From Cyanophora paradoxa (taxonomy: Eukaryota; Glaucocystophyceae; Cyanophorales; Cyanophoraceae), in assembly GCA_004431415.1 (NCBI GenBank), contig QPMI01000255.1, positions 40,641 through 104,640 on the forward strand: a stretch of 64,000 bases of DNA, written 5' to 3'. Made by a program: the position numbers and the translations under genes. This document shows positions 23,201-32,650 of this stretch, one piece after another. Positions within the stretch are counted from its first letter, which is position 1, and every line of letters starts with the position of its first letter. Below the pieces are notes generated by a model. The model did no database searches and had not been told where the DNA came from. It was given only the letters and a program-made list of their open reading frames with translations.

Positions 23201-25199
23201 GGGGTCGCCACCCAGCCCCGACGAGCAGCAGCGCGCCGCGCGAGGCGGCCAGCGAGTGGCCCTCGCGCGGGCACGGCCCGCGAGGGCCCCCGCGCAGCAG
23301 GCGGGAGCGCCAGGCGGCCGTGTCGAGCACCCAGGTGTCGGCGGTGAGGACGTTGACGAGGGCCCCGGTGGCGGCGTCCACCGCCGGCGTGCGCCCCCGA
23401 AGACGAAGACGTGCCGCCCACGGCGGCCGCCGCGTGCCCGTAGACGGCGGGAGCGGGGGCCGGCGGCGCGCAGGTAGGGCTCCGGGCCGCCGCCCTCGGG
23501 CCGGGCCGGGGGCGGGGCCGGGGAGAAGAGGAGCTCGCGGGACGCGAGGCGGCCGCCGGCGAAGGAGAGCTCGTAGGCCGAGTCCGGGAGGGGGCGGGGA
23601 TGGCGGGGCCGGCGGGGCCGGGGCCGGGGCCCGGGCGGGGAGGAAGGCGCAGCCGCCGAGCACGAGGGCGGCGTCGGGCGGACGGGACGAGGGCGTGCTG
23701 GCACCGGGCGAGGGGAGGAAGCCCTCGACGGCCCCGGCCGCCACCAGTGCACCGCCCCGTCCGCCCTCACTGCCCCCGTCCACACGTCCCCCAGCACTCG
23801 CCCTGCGCCCCGTGCCCCCCGCTCGCCCGGGCGCCCCGCGCGTACCGCCGGCAGAGCGCGCGCACCGCCGAGGCCGCGCCCGCCGTGCACCACCAGCGCG
23901 TTCCCTGCGCGCGCGGTCGGCCCGCGCGGCGACCGGCGGGGGCCGCGGCGAGGCGCGCACCGATGCCTGGCAGCACGCAGGCCGCGTGCCCCTCCCTGCG
24001 GGGGGCGTGAGGGCGGGGGCGGGGGCGGGGGGGGCGGGCCTGAAGGTGGGCGGGCGGGGCCGAGGGCCGGGCGGGCTGGCAGGCGCCGGAGCGGGGTCGA
24101 GGAGGAGGAGCTCGTTGGAGAGGGCGCCCTGGGCGCGCCCCGAAGAGGGCCACCCAGCTCCGCTCCCCGGCGCCAGCCCCGCCGCCAGCGCGCACGCCGG
24201 GCCCAGCCGCACCACGCTCGCGCTCTGCCGCAGCCGCCCGGGCCGCCAGAGGGCGGGCCCTTCTCGCGGGCCGGGCAGGGGCGCGGGCGCCAGCGGGGCG
24301 GATCGGCGGGCGGGGGCGGGCTCGAGGAGGTGGAGCTCGTCGGAGAGGAGCTGCCGGCACGCCGCCGCCGCCTCCAGATCCTCCTTCGCCACCTCCCCGC
24401 CCCGTACGTCGCTGCCCCCGCCCCGCTCGCCCCCGCCCCGCCCGTCCCCCTCCGCGCGCGCCCCGGGCGGCGGCGCGCACCGCAGGCCTCCCAGATGCTC
24501 CGCCAGTACTGCTCCCCGGTCTCCCCGAAGCCGCCCAGCAGCAGCAGGCGCCTCCCCGCGAGGGCGCGCCCCAGCAGCGCCAGCCCCGCGCCGTCCCGCC
24601 ATCCCCAGACGCCGGCGCCGGCCCTGGCCCCTCGCCTCGGCCGCCGGCCCCAGCGCGGTGTGGCGGCGCGCACCTGTGCTGGGTCGGACCGGCGCGGGGC
24701 TCGGCGTGAGTCCCGAGGGGCCCTGCAAATGGCGCGGCGAGGCGGTCCGCCGGCCCTGCCGCGCCGCCCTCTTCAGTGGGCGCGGCGCGGGTGCGCGCAG
24801 GGACGCGCGCAGCATCATCGGAATCAATCTGGCAGCCTCGCGCACGTGCGGGGGAGACGCGTTGCGGGGCGACCGGCTCCCCGATGCTGAGCGGCGCGTC
24901 GCAGAGGGCGACTGCGTGCGCTCCGAGAGAGGAGACCCAGCATCCGCCTGCCACTGCTGCACGTACTGCTGCGCGGCCTTCTGCCGCGGTGACGCGAGCT
25001 TCTTAGCTTCCTGCGGCGTCGAGGGCTTCCGTGGGATGTGCGCGCTGTCCCGCGCCGGCTGCACCAGTGGGAGGCCACCGGCACTGATGCGTTTGCTGGA
25101 GCTGGCGCTGCCTGAGCTAGCTGTGCGTAGCCGAGGCGTGCGCTGCTGCTCGTCCAAAGGGGGCGGCACGACCGGAAGCAGGGCTACCGGCGGCTCCAT
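17242..25199 (-). CDS. Kelch- and filamin-repeat protein
   Basis: Multi-exon gene on the minus strand. The start chosen is the ATG at 25199 (protein 'MEPPVALLPVVPPPLDEQQ'); a GTG lies four codons upstream. A low-complexity Ser/Ala/Arg N-terminus is followed by kelch-type motifs between about 24670 and 23100 ('RRLLLLGGFGETGEQYW', 'HVFVFGGA', 'TADTWVLDTAAWRS', 'GHSLAASRGALLLVG', 'LADLWVADTA'), which predict a beta-propeller. From about 23010 to 17300 there are many filamin/ABP280 Ig-like repeats, recognised by 'DxFGN' and 'GxYxLxVxxxGxxVxGSPF' ends (for example 'YLLHVAVNGAHVAGSPFELA' near 22530, 'GSPFLWSAVPG' near 21635, 'GSPFPYG' near 19210). The C-terminus is 'ALDFMAY'. Filamin repeats bind actin crosslinkers or act in adhesion; the actual partner here is unknown. 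Introns are short and G-rich on the plus strand, and several exon joins remain unsolved. The first exon is duplicated at 30474. Confidence 0.75.
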
Positions 25200-25399
25200 G
25201 CTTCCGCTCACCTCAATGCTGTTACCTACAGCTAGACCTGCTTGCTAGCTCCCGCATCTCTCCTTTTTGACCCACAAGGAGGGGACTAGCCGAGGCCCCG
25301 TACAGTAATTTCGTTGATCGACCACGGGCAAATCGATTTAACAGGACAGCTGCTGCGGCGGCTGCGTCGAACAGCCGGCAAAAAATTGTGTTCTGAGCG
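25200..25399. promoter_or_regulatory. Divergent promoter region (kelch/filamin gene and F-box gene)
   Basis: About 200 bp separate the ATG of the minus-strand kelch/filamin gene (25199) from the ATG of the plus-strand F-box gene (25400). The sequence is AT-richer than its flanks and must hold the promoters of both genes. I see no TATA box that I would call with confidence. The same region is repeated in the right arm, interrupted there by the 506-bp insertion. Confidence 0.6.
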
Positions 25400-27132
25400 A
25401 TGGAAGCAGCGCCAGCACACGGACTGCCGTCACCGCGGCTGGCGCCAACGTCCGCGACGAAACGGCCCGCCGACGTCGGTGCAGACACCCTTCTACTGGT
25501 GCGAATTGACGATTGAGCTTGGCTGCCGCCACCGACGGCTCCGCGACGGCCTGTGACGTTGACCCACTTCGCAGGACAAAAAGCCGCGAGTCGCAGAGAC
25601 GGGCGTCGTGTGGCGGCCAGCTTCGGCCGAGCTCGGAAATGAGCTATCTGAACATACGGCCGACGAAATTACAGAACCTGTCAGTGCGGTCCCGCCGGCA
25701 ATGTATGCGAGGAGCTGACGGCGGCGAACGCAGGGGGCGCCCCGCGAGGCGGGCATCGAGGACCTGCCGAACGACGTGCTGTCGCTGGTGCTGCTGCAGC
25801 TTCGCGTGAAGGTCAAGCGCCCGCAGGACATCGCCCCGCTCGCCGCGCTCCGCCTCGTCTGCCGGGTTCGCCCCGAGTCGCCGCTCTCGGCCGGGCCGCC
25901 GGCTGCTCGTGCGCGCGCTGACGGGCGGCGCCGGGCGTTTTGCAGCGGTTCGAGGATGCGGTGGCGGGGCTCGGGGGCGCGCTGGGCCTGGTGACGGAGG
26001 TGGAGGTGCGGCTGCAGGGCGGCAAGGGCGTCTTCTCGAGCTGGCTCCTCGAGCGCGCCCCGCGCCTCGTCTCCCTCGAGTCACTCCACTGCACCCACAG
26101 CGGCGCCGGCTCCCCCTCCTTCGAGCCCCTCCTTCGCGCCCTGCCCCACCCCGAGCGCCTCCGCAGGTGCCCCCCGGCCCCGCCCGCGCCCCGCCCCGCT
26201 GGTCCGTCGCTGACGGGCGGCAGTCTATCGGTGGGCCCGCACGAGGAGGGGGAGATCCTGGCGGCGGCGCGCTTCCCCGAGCTGCGGCGCCTCGCCGTGC
26301 TGCGGCCCACGGCGCGCTCCTCGGCGCCGACGTGGCACCGCTCGTCGGCCGCGCCGTCGCCGCCCTCCCCCGCCTCGAGCTCCTCCTCCTCGCCGGCGCC
26401 CGCGTCGACTCCTGGGCCGCGCTCCTCCCCCGTGCCGGCGCCCGCGCGCCCTCGCCCTCCACGCCTGCTCGGCCGGCGCCGCCGGAGCGTTGGCGCTCGA
26501 CCTGCGGGGCCTCGGGGCGGCTCCCGGGGCGGCCTGCCTGGAGGAGCTGCGCCTGGAGCCGGGCGAGGCGCCGCTCGCGGCGGCCGGCCTCGCGCCCCTC
26601 TCGGCCCTGCCCGCCCTCCGCAGCCTCGCCTCCGCCTCTCCTCGCCCGGGCGGCGCCGGCGCCGGCCCCCGGGGACCTGCCGCGGCTTGAGGCGTTGGAG
26701 CTCGCCTTGGTGCGGGCGCGGGAGAGCCCGCCGGGGCTCGAGGAGTGGGCGGCGGAGGCCCTCGCCGCCCTCGCCCCGCGCCTCCGTCGCCTCGACCTCG
26801 CCGGCTTCCGCCGCCCCGGCCCCGCCGCCGCCGCCGGCGCCGAGATCGCCGCCGCCCCGCACCTCCGCACCCTCCGCCTTGCGTGCGACTGGCGGCGGGG
26901 CGCGGCGCGAGCGCTGCTGGCGCGGCCGCCGCCCTCGCTGCGCCTGCTCGCCCTCGCGGAGGCCCGCGCCGACCTCGTCGCCCGCCTCGCCGCCCGCTGC
27001 CTGCCCCGCCCCTGCGCTCTCCGCTGGGAGAGCGAGCGCAACCCCTTCGACGCGCCCCAGCAGCGCGCCGCCGCCCTCGCCGTCCTCGCCGCCCGCTGCC
27101 TCCCTCTCGCCCCCGCCGCCCCGCCCGTGTAG
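25400..27132 (+). CDS. F-box/leucine-rich-repeat protein, copy 1
   Basis: Start ATG at 25400 ('MEAAPAHGLPSPRLAPTSAT'). Two small N-terminal exons are followed by the F-box 'GIEDLPNDVLSLVLLQLRV' (from 25734) ending '…LAALRLVCR', then leucine-rich segments ('SLESLHCTHSG', 'LEELRLEPGEAPL', 'LRRLDLAGF', 'LRTLRLACDW') and the C-terminus 'LPLAPAAPPV' before TAG at 27132. F-box proteins recruit substrates to SCF ubiquitin ligases via Skp1, with LRRs as the substrate-binding face; that role is inferred from family. Introns end near 25574, 25733, 25938 and 26218, the last after CTGACGGGCGGCAG. Relative to copy 2, three C runs are one base shorter (near 26306, 26441, 26629), which breaks the frame, while the C-terminal frame is intact here and broken in copy 2. 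Confidence 0.75.
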
Positions 27133-28017
27133 GCCCTCTTCATTTCTCTCTGTACAGTGCCGGCCCTCCGCCGCCAGCCTTTCTTCATTTCCCATCTTTC
27201 TTTGACCAAGCACCGCACTTCGCGTGCTTTGTGTAGTGTTGTAAAGTAAGTAAGGGCATTCCACATGTAGACTAATCAAGTCTTCCAGTGCTGGAATTTC
27301 CACTGGAAGCTTGAAGATTTTGTATCCGTTCAGCCGCGTTACTAGTTATGTCATTTACAGATGTCACATTGTGATGCAGTGGGCAGTCAGTGTATTAGTG
27401 CTTTTGCAGATTTGCGAATAGGTTATGCAGGTAGCGCATGGCGTGCCGCTTGGCAGGGCCTCGGAGCCATGTGCGTAGTTTGATCGAACTGTGCAAATAG
27501 GCCTCCAACCCTCCCAAAAGTTTTCGAGTCAATAAAGATATCACTGATTTACATATTTTTTGAACATTGCCAATTGCAGCAATTGCAAGTCACTGAGCCT
27601 CGGAGTCGATCGATATGAAGAACCAGAAAACTTTTGGGAGGGTTGGAGGCTATTTGCACAGTTCGATCAAACTACGCACATGGCTCCGAGGCCCTGCCAA
27701 GCGGCACGCCATGCGCTACCTGCATAACCTATTCGCAAATCTGGAAAAGCACTAATACACTGACTGCCCACTGCATCACAATGTGACATCTGTAAATGAC
27801 ATAACTAGTAACGCGGCTGAACGGATACAAAATCTTCAAGCTTCCAGTGGAAATTCCAGCACTGGAAGACTTGATTAGTCTACATGTGGAATGCCCTTAC
27901 TTACTTTACAACACTACACAAAGCACGCGAAGTGCGGTGCTTGGTCAAAGAAAGATGGGAAATGAAGAAAGGCTGGCGGCGGAGGGCCGGCACTGTACAG
28001 AGAGAAATGAAGAGGGC
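27133..28017. other. Facing 3' flanks and 100-bp spacer of the inverted repeat
   Basis: The two F-box copies converge here. Bases 27133-27525 and 27626-28017 are the mirrored 3' flanks. The unpaired centre is 27526-27625 (100 bp, AT-rich, containing CAATTGCAGCAATTGCA, itself a small palindrome). Short T-rich stretches after each stop are probably 3' UTR. No additional gene is visible. Confidence 0.8.
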
Positions 28018-29755
28018 CTACACGGGCGGGGCGGCGGGGGCGAGAGGGAGGCAGCGGGCGGCGAGGACGGCGAGGGCGGCGGCGCGCTGCTGGGGCGCGT
28101 CGAAGGGGTTGCGCTCGCTCTCCCAGCGGAGAGCGCAGGGCGGGGCAGGCAGCGGGCGGCGAGGCGGGCGACGAGGTCGGCGCGGGCCTCCGCGAGGGCG
28201 AGCAGGCGCAGCGAGGGCGGCGGCCGCGCCAGCAGCGCTCGCGCCGCGCCCCGCCGCCAGTCGCACGCAAGGCGGAGGGTGCGGAGGTGCGGGGCGGCGG
28301 CGATCTCGGCGCCGGCGGCGGCGGCGGGGCCGGGGCGGCGGAAGCCGGCGAGGTCGAGGCGACGGAGGCGCGGGGCGAGGGCGGCGAGGGCCTCCGCCGC
28401 CCACTCCTCGAGCCCCGGCGGGCTCTCCCGCGCCCGCACCAAGGCGAGCTCCAACGCCTCAAGCCGCGGCAGGTCCCCGGGGGCCGGCGCCGGCGCCGCC
28501 CGGGCGAGGAGAGGCGGAGGGCGAGGCTGCGGAGGGCGGGCAGGGCCGAGAGGGGCGCGAGGCCGGCCGCCGCGAGCGGCGCCTCGCCCGGCTCCAGGCG
28601 CAGCTCCTCCAGGCAGGCCGCCCCGGGAGCCGCCCCGAGGCCCCGCAGGTCGAGCGCCAACGCTCCGGCGGCGCCGGCCGAGCAGGCGTGGAGGGCGAGG
28701 GCGCGCGGGGCGCCGGCACGGGGGAGGAGCGCGGCCCAGGAGTCGACGCGGGCGCCGGCGAGGAGGAGGAGCTCGAGGCGGGGGAGGGCGGCGACGGCGC
28801 GGCCGACGAGCGGTGCCACGTCGGCGCCGAGGAGCGCGCCGTGGGGCCGCAGCACGGCGAGGCGCCGCAGCTCGGGGAAGCGCGCCGCCGCCAGGATCTC
28901 CCCCTCCTCGTGCGGGCCCACCGATAGACTGCCGCCCCGTCAGCGACGGACCAGCGGGGCGGGGCGCGGGGCGGGGCCGGGGGGGCACCTGCGGAGGCGC
29001 TCGGGGTGGGGCAGGGCGCGAAGGAGGGGCTCGAAGGAGGGGGAGCCGGCGCCGCTGTGGGTGCAGTGGAGTGACTCGAGGGAGACGAGGCGCGGGGCGC
29101 GCTCGAGGAGCCAGCTCGAGAAGACGCCCTTGCCGCCCTGCAGCCGCACCTCCACCTCCGTCACCAGGCCCAGCGCGCCCCCGAGCCCCGCCACCGCATC
29201 CTCGAACCGCTGCAAAACGCCCGGCGCCGCCCGTCAGCGCGCGCACGAGCAGCCGGCGGCCCGGCCGAGAGCGGCGACTCGGGGCGAACCCGGCAGACGA
29301 GGCGGAGCGCGGCGAGCGGGGCGATGTCCTGCGGGCGCTTGACCTTCACGCGAAGCTGCAGCAGCACCAGCGACAGCACGTCGTTCGGCAGGTCCTCGAT
29401 GCCCGCCTCGCGGGGCGCCCCCTGCGTTCGCCGCCGTCAGCTCCTCGCATACATTGCCGGCGGGACCGCACTGACAGGTTCTGTAATTTCGTCGGCCGTA
29501 TGTTCAGATAGCTCATTTCCGAGCTCGGCCGAAGCTGGCCGCCACACGACGCCCGTCTCTGCGACTCGCGGCTTTTTGTCCTGCGAAGTGGGTCAACGTC
29601 ACAGGCCGTCGCGGAGCCGTCGGTGGCGGCAGCCAAGCTCAATCGTCAATTCGCACCAGTAGAAGGGTGTCTGCACCGACGTCGGCGGGCCGTTTCGTCG
29701 CGGACGTTGGCGCCAGCCGCGGAGACGGCAGTCCGTGTGCTGGCGCTGCTTCCAT
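28018..29755 (-). CDS. F-box/leucine-rich-repeat protein, copy 2 (inverted duplicate)
   Basis: Mirror copy of the gene at 25400-27132, same start context (ATG at 29755), F-box, LRR segments and stop (28018). The reading frame is open through the central region that is shifted in copy 1, for example 'AVLRPHGALLGADVAPLVGR' and 'LLPRAGAPRALALHACSAG'. A C run one base shorter (28135-28137, read on the plus strand as G) shifts the last 40 or so residues. Both copies change frame around the exon encoding 'APAPGDLPRLEALEL', so an intron or a shared indel is unresolved there. Whether one, both or neither copy is functional cannot be judged from this sequence. Confidence 0.7.
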
Positions 29756-29820
29756 CGCTCAGAACACAATTTTTTGCCGGCTGTTCGACGCAGCCGCCGC
29801 AGCAGCTGTCCTGTTAAATC

Positions 29821-29832
29821 GATTTGCCCGTG
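29821..29832. repeat. 12-bp target-site duplication, left copy
   Basis: GATTTGCCCGTG, identical to 30339-30350. The corresponding site in the left arm (about 25321-25332, reverse strand) has a single copy, so this is a target duplication made by the insertion between them. Confidence 0.92.
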
Positions 29833-30338
29833 AGCCGGTCGGGCCCCCTGCCGACCCCGACCTTATAGCTGCGCGCGCCTCTCGTCATGTTCAAGCTAAT
29901 CACACTGCATGCCGCCCTCTGTCTGAGCACGCGATGCCGTGGCTCGCTCCGTTGGCAGACGCAGCCCGAGCATCAATCAGACACGGCCGTCCCTGCCCTC
30001 TCACTCCTCACTCTCTCTGGTGCCGAGCTTTTCCCTGGGGACGCACGCCCCCCCTTTTGCGGGTTTGGGATCTGCTGCCGCCACACGCATGCCAAGCCAT
30101 TGCTGTGCTAGCCGCCGCGGTCTTTGCGCCAACAGCTAGCCTCGCTGCCTCGATCTCGTAACAGTTTGAGCGCCGCCTTTCTTTCTCCCCATCTCTCCAT
30201 TCACAAGTCCTGGTCCCATGGGATTCACTAGGAGGCAGGCTCCGCGATCCTATCTGGATAGCTAGGGCGGGTGTTTGCAGACACCCATCACCTAGACACT
30301 CCTCGGTCGCTGAGATAGAGGAGTGTTGAATATTACTG
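29833..30338. mobile_element. 506-bp insertion flanked by a 12-bp target duplication
   Basis: This block is absent from the otherwise matching left arm and is bordered by direct GATTTGCCCGTG copies, the hallmark of insertion with staggered cleavage. It begins AGCCGGTCGG and ends GAATATTACTG, has no terminal inverted repeats and no poly-A tail. No open frame resembles a transposase or reverse transcriptase. Near its right end are two stem-loops: a 6-bp stem at 30269-30286 and an 8-bp stem at 30296-30326 (ACACTCCT pairing with AGGAGTGT). A non-autonomous retroposon mobilised by another element is the best guess. I see no tRNA-type A and B boxes, and no other copy lies in the window. Confidence 0.8.
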
Positions 30339-30350
30339 GATTTGCCCGTG
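30339..30350. repeat. 12-bp target-site duplication, right copy
   Basis: GATTTGCCCGTG, the second copy flanking the 506-bp insertion. To its right, pairing with the left arm resumes at once (GTCGATCAACGAAATT). Confidence 0.92.
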
Positions 30351-30473
30351 GTCGATCAACGAAATTACTGTACGGGGCCTCGGCTAGTCCCCTCCTTGTG
30401 GGTCAAAAAGGAGAGATGCGGGAGCTAGCAAGCAGTTCTAGCTGTAGGTAACAGCATTGAGGTGGGCGGAATC

Positions 30474-30824
30474 ATGGAGCCGCCGGTAGCCCTGCTTCCG
30501 GTCGTGCCGCCCCCTTTGGACGAGCAGCAGCGCACGCCTCGGCGACGCACAGCTAGCTCAGGCAGCGCCAGCTCCAGCAAACGCATCAGTGCCGGTGGCC
30601 TCCCACTGGTGCAGCCGGCGCGGGACAGCGCGCACATCCCACGGAAGCCCTCGACGCCGCAGGAAGCTAAGAAGCTCGCGTCACCGCGGCAGAAGGCCGC
30701 GCAGCAGTACGTGCAGCAGTGGCAGGCGGATGCTGGGTCTCCTCTCTCGGAGCGCACGCAGTCGCCCTCTGCGACGCGCCGCTCAGCATCGGGGAGCCGG
30801 ACGTGCGCGAGGCTGCCAGACTGA
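30474..30824 (+). pseudogene. Truncated duplicate of the kelch/filamin first exon
   Basis: ATG at 30474 opens 'MEPPVALLPVVPPPLDEQQ' and follows the authentic first exon of the gene at 25199 almost residue for residue to 'SATRRSASGSR', then a 25-nt deletion shifts it to a stop at 30824. Nothing downstream resembles the kelch or filamin parts. It is a by-product of the inverted duplication. It could still be transcribed from the duplicated divergent promoter, which carries the 506-bp insertion. Confidence 0.85.
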
Positions 30825-30832
30825 TCCAGCTG

Positions 30833-32650
30833 TTGGTAACAGGACCACCTACCCACCAGCACGACCTGGATCAGCTGGACGACCTACCCGCAATCCGCAG
30901 TCGACACCCAGTCCCGCCTCAGCGCACGCGCTAGCTGACCTTTGCAGACCAACGGCTGCGTCACGCTCGTCCCTGGCGCCAGTTATGCCTGCTGTTCCGC
31001 GCCTCACTCGCGCTCTTGGGCCCAGCTCTCGACCGCAGCGACTACTGAACGAGAACTGCTTGTTCTGGGAAACCAGACTGAATCTGTACCTTCTGGGAAA
31101 CAGTTCTTGACGCAGCGACTACAATTAGTCTCACATAAAGCCATTGACGCGTTCCTTTAGTGCCGCGGGGACGAACACTGTTTCTTGCCTTCCGCGCAGG
31201 CGCTCATCGTGACACCCTTATCCCAGCACAAGCCCTGAACTACGTGCAGCCACGGCCATAAACCGTTGTACCGCGTGATTGTCTTCCCCACCGTGGCCCC
31301 GCGGGATCCCGCACGCCCTCGGTCTTGATCTTGTCCGGTTCTAGCTTAGGCGGGACGACGAGATCACCCTCAGCCCCTCCCTTCTGAACAGGGAATCGAC
31401 ACGTAATCGACAGCAGCAGATCACGAGACACGGAATCGACAACAGCGGAATCGACGGAATCAACGCGGAAACGGGCACCCAAATCACATTCACGAGAGCA
31501 GCTGCCCCAACGTTCCTGTAACGCGAAGGCACGCTGCCGACGTCGCCATGACTGGTAGCCGGATATGGAGACGACGGCGACATCCCTCTCGTGCTAGAAC
31601 ATTATTCACTAAATGATCTCGAAGGAAATTGGCTGACGAGTAACAGCGACGAGAAATCCCACGAGACCCGCTCCTGCCCGCCCTTGCCCGCGCAAAATTT
31701 ACCAGATCCAGAAGCAATCCCTTTGCCGAAATCAGACACCGCGCCGAAATCCTTGAATCCAAAAACTCGACAATGCTCCCGGAGGCCTTAGGTTCGAAGC
31801 CGACCAAAAAAGAACGCGCACGTGCCCGCCGAGCGCCGGGAGTTCAGCGCACCATTAGCGTACCATCAGGCGGATAGTCTCGCAAAGAGCTGCAACGACC
31901 AGGCCGATCACGGGCCAGGCTGCGGGCTGCCGCCAGTCCACCTGCCCAGTGGAGCTGTCGGTCGACGCATGACGATATGCCGGCCATCATTATATATACT
32001 ATACTATATATATACTTCACCGGCTGCAAGATTTGAGCACGCTGCCGCTTCGAAGAAGAAGTCTTTGACCAGATCTATACATAAATGCCACAACGAAGCA
32101 TCAACCGGGGAGGACGAGGATGACGAGGAGGACGACACAGCACCGCCAAATAGATGGAACGAGGAGGACGAAGCACCGCCAAATAGAAAAATCCCCGACG
32201 CTTCCAGCCAGTCCGAATTAATTAAAGAGCTGCCCCCGCTGCCCCGACCGCCATCACAGCCGACGCCACCGCCGTGATGCTGTGCCAATCCACGTACGCC
32301 CATCGTTGTAAAAGGCTAGCGAGGGGGCCCGTAGTAGCGCGGGGCTTCTTTTCCGGAGCGCGGCATCGTTTTTTAGGACGAGGTCTCGGAGCGCGGCGTC
32401 TTTTCCTGCAGGCACCTTCGGAACTCCTCCATTACTTCATAAATCAGAACGCATCTGCATAGGACCGTTCGGCTAGCTCACCAGGCCGTGCCCCGAGCGG
32501 GAGGAACAGGGGAATGATGCAAATGCGACGTCGGCAAGCGGAAGTGTGTGCAAATGCGACGTCGGCAACATCCGGCCGCACTGCTACGACGCCACTTTCC
32601 GGCGCGCAGCGGCTGGCGCAGCGTGCGGGCGGGGGCCTCAGAGTCTGGTG
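30833..32650. other. Gene-poor stretch, no gene recognised
   Basis: About 1.8 kb outside the right arm. It contains short direct repeats ('TCTGGGAAAC' near 31056 and 31091, 'GGAATCGAC' several times at 31389-31457, 'GCAAATGCGACGTCGGCAA' twice at 32519 and 32550). There is an open frame at 31822-32277 on the plus strand with an acidic, proline-ending C-terminus, but no recognisable family and no splice or codon support, so I do not call it. A TA-rich run sits at 31990-32015. The 3' UTR of the minus-strand gene ending at 32651 may lie here. Confidence 0.5.

Larger units (their letters stand above)
24828..27525 (+). repeat. Left arm of a 6-kb inverted repeat
   Basis: This arm is the reverse complement of 27626-30832 once the 506-bp insertion and one target-site copy are removed. 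It contains the first exon of the kelch/filamin gene, the shared divergent promoter region and a whole F-box/LRR gene. The inner boundary is sharp: pairing ends at 27525/27626. The outer boundary lies near 24828/30832, where pairing dissolves. The arms differ by a few substitutions, a 25-nt gap near 24853, and C-run lengths. Confidence 0.93.
27626..30832 (-). repeat. Right arm of the 6-kb inverted repeat
   Basis: Mirror image of 24828-27525, enlarged by a 506-bp insertion plus a 12-bp target duplication. It carries F-box copy 2 and a truncated copy of the first exon of the kelch/filamin gene. Visible differences from the left arm include a synonymous change in the F-box N-terminus (left 25431), a Leu/Arg change in the kelch N-terminus (left about 25131), and a 25-nt deletion near 30800. 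Confidence 0.93.

Noticed and set aside
29833-30338. The 506-bp insertion as a DNA transposon, Helitron or inserted spliceosomal intron
   Set aside because: There are no terminal inverted repeats, a 12-bp target duplication is present (Helitrons make none), and the right end has no AG, although GTGAGC occurs at the left border.
24828-30832. The inverted repeat as a pure sequencing artefact from a missed hairpin adapter
   Set aside because: The arms differ by substitutions, a 25-nt gap and a clean insertion with target duplication on one side only. A fold-back artefact would be identical apart from random errors.
31770-31815. A tRNA-like GGTTCGAAGCC box near 31791
   Set aside because: The flanking bases do not form a T-arm stem and no acceptor, D or anticodon arms can be drawn around it.
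31822-32277. Open frame of about 150 codons with acidic middle and Pro-rich end
   Set aside because: It has no recognisable family, low complexity, and lies in a gene-poor repeat-bearing stretch. It is not enough to call a gene.
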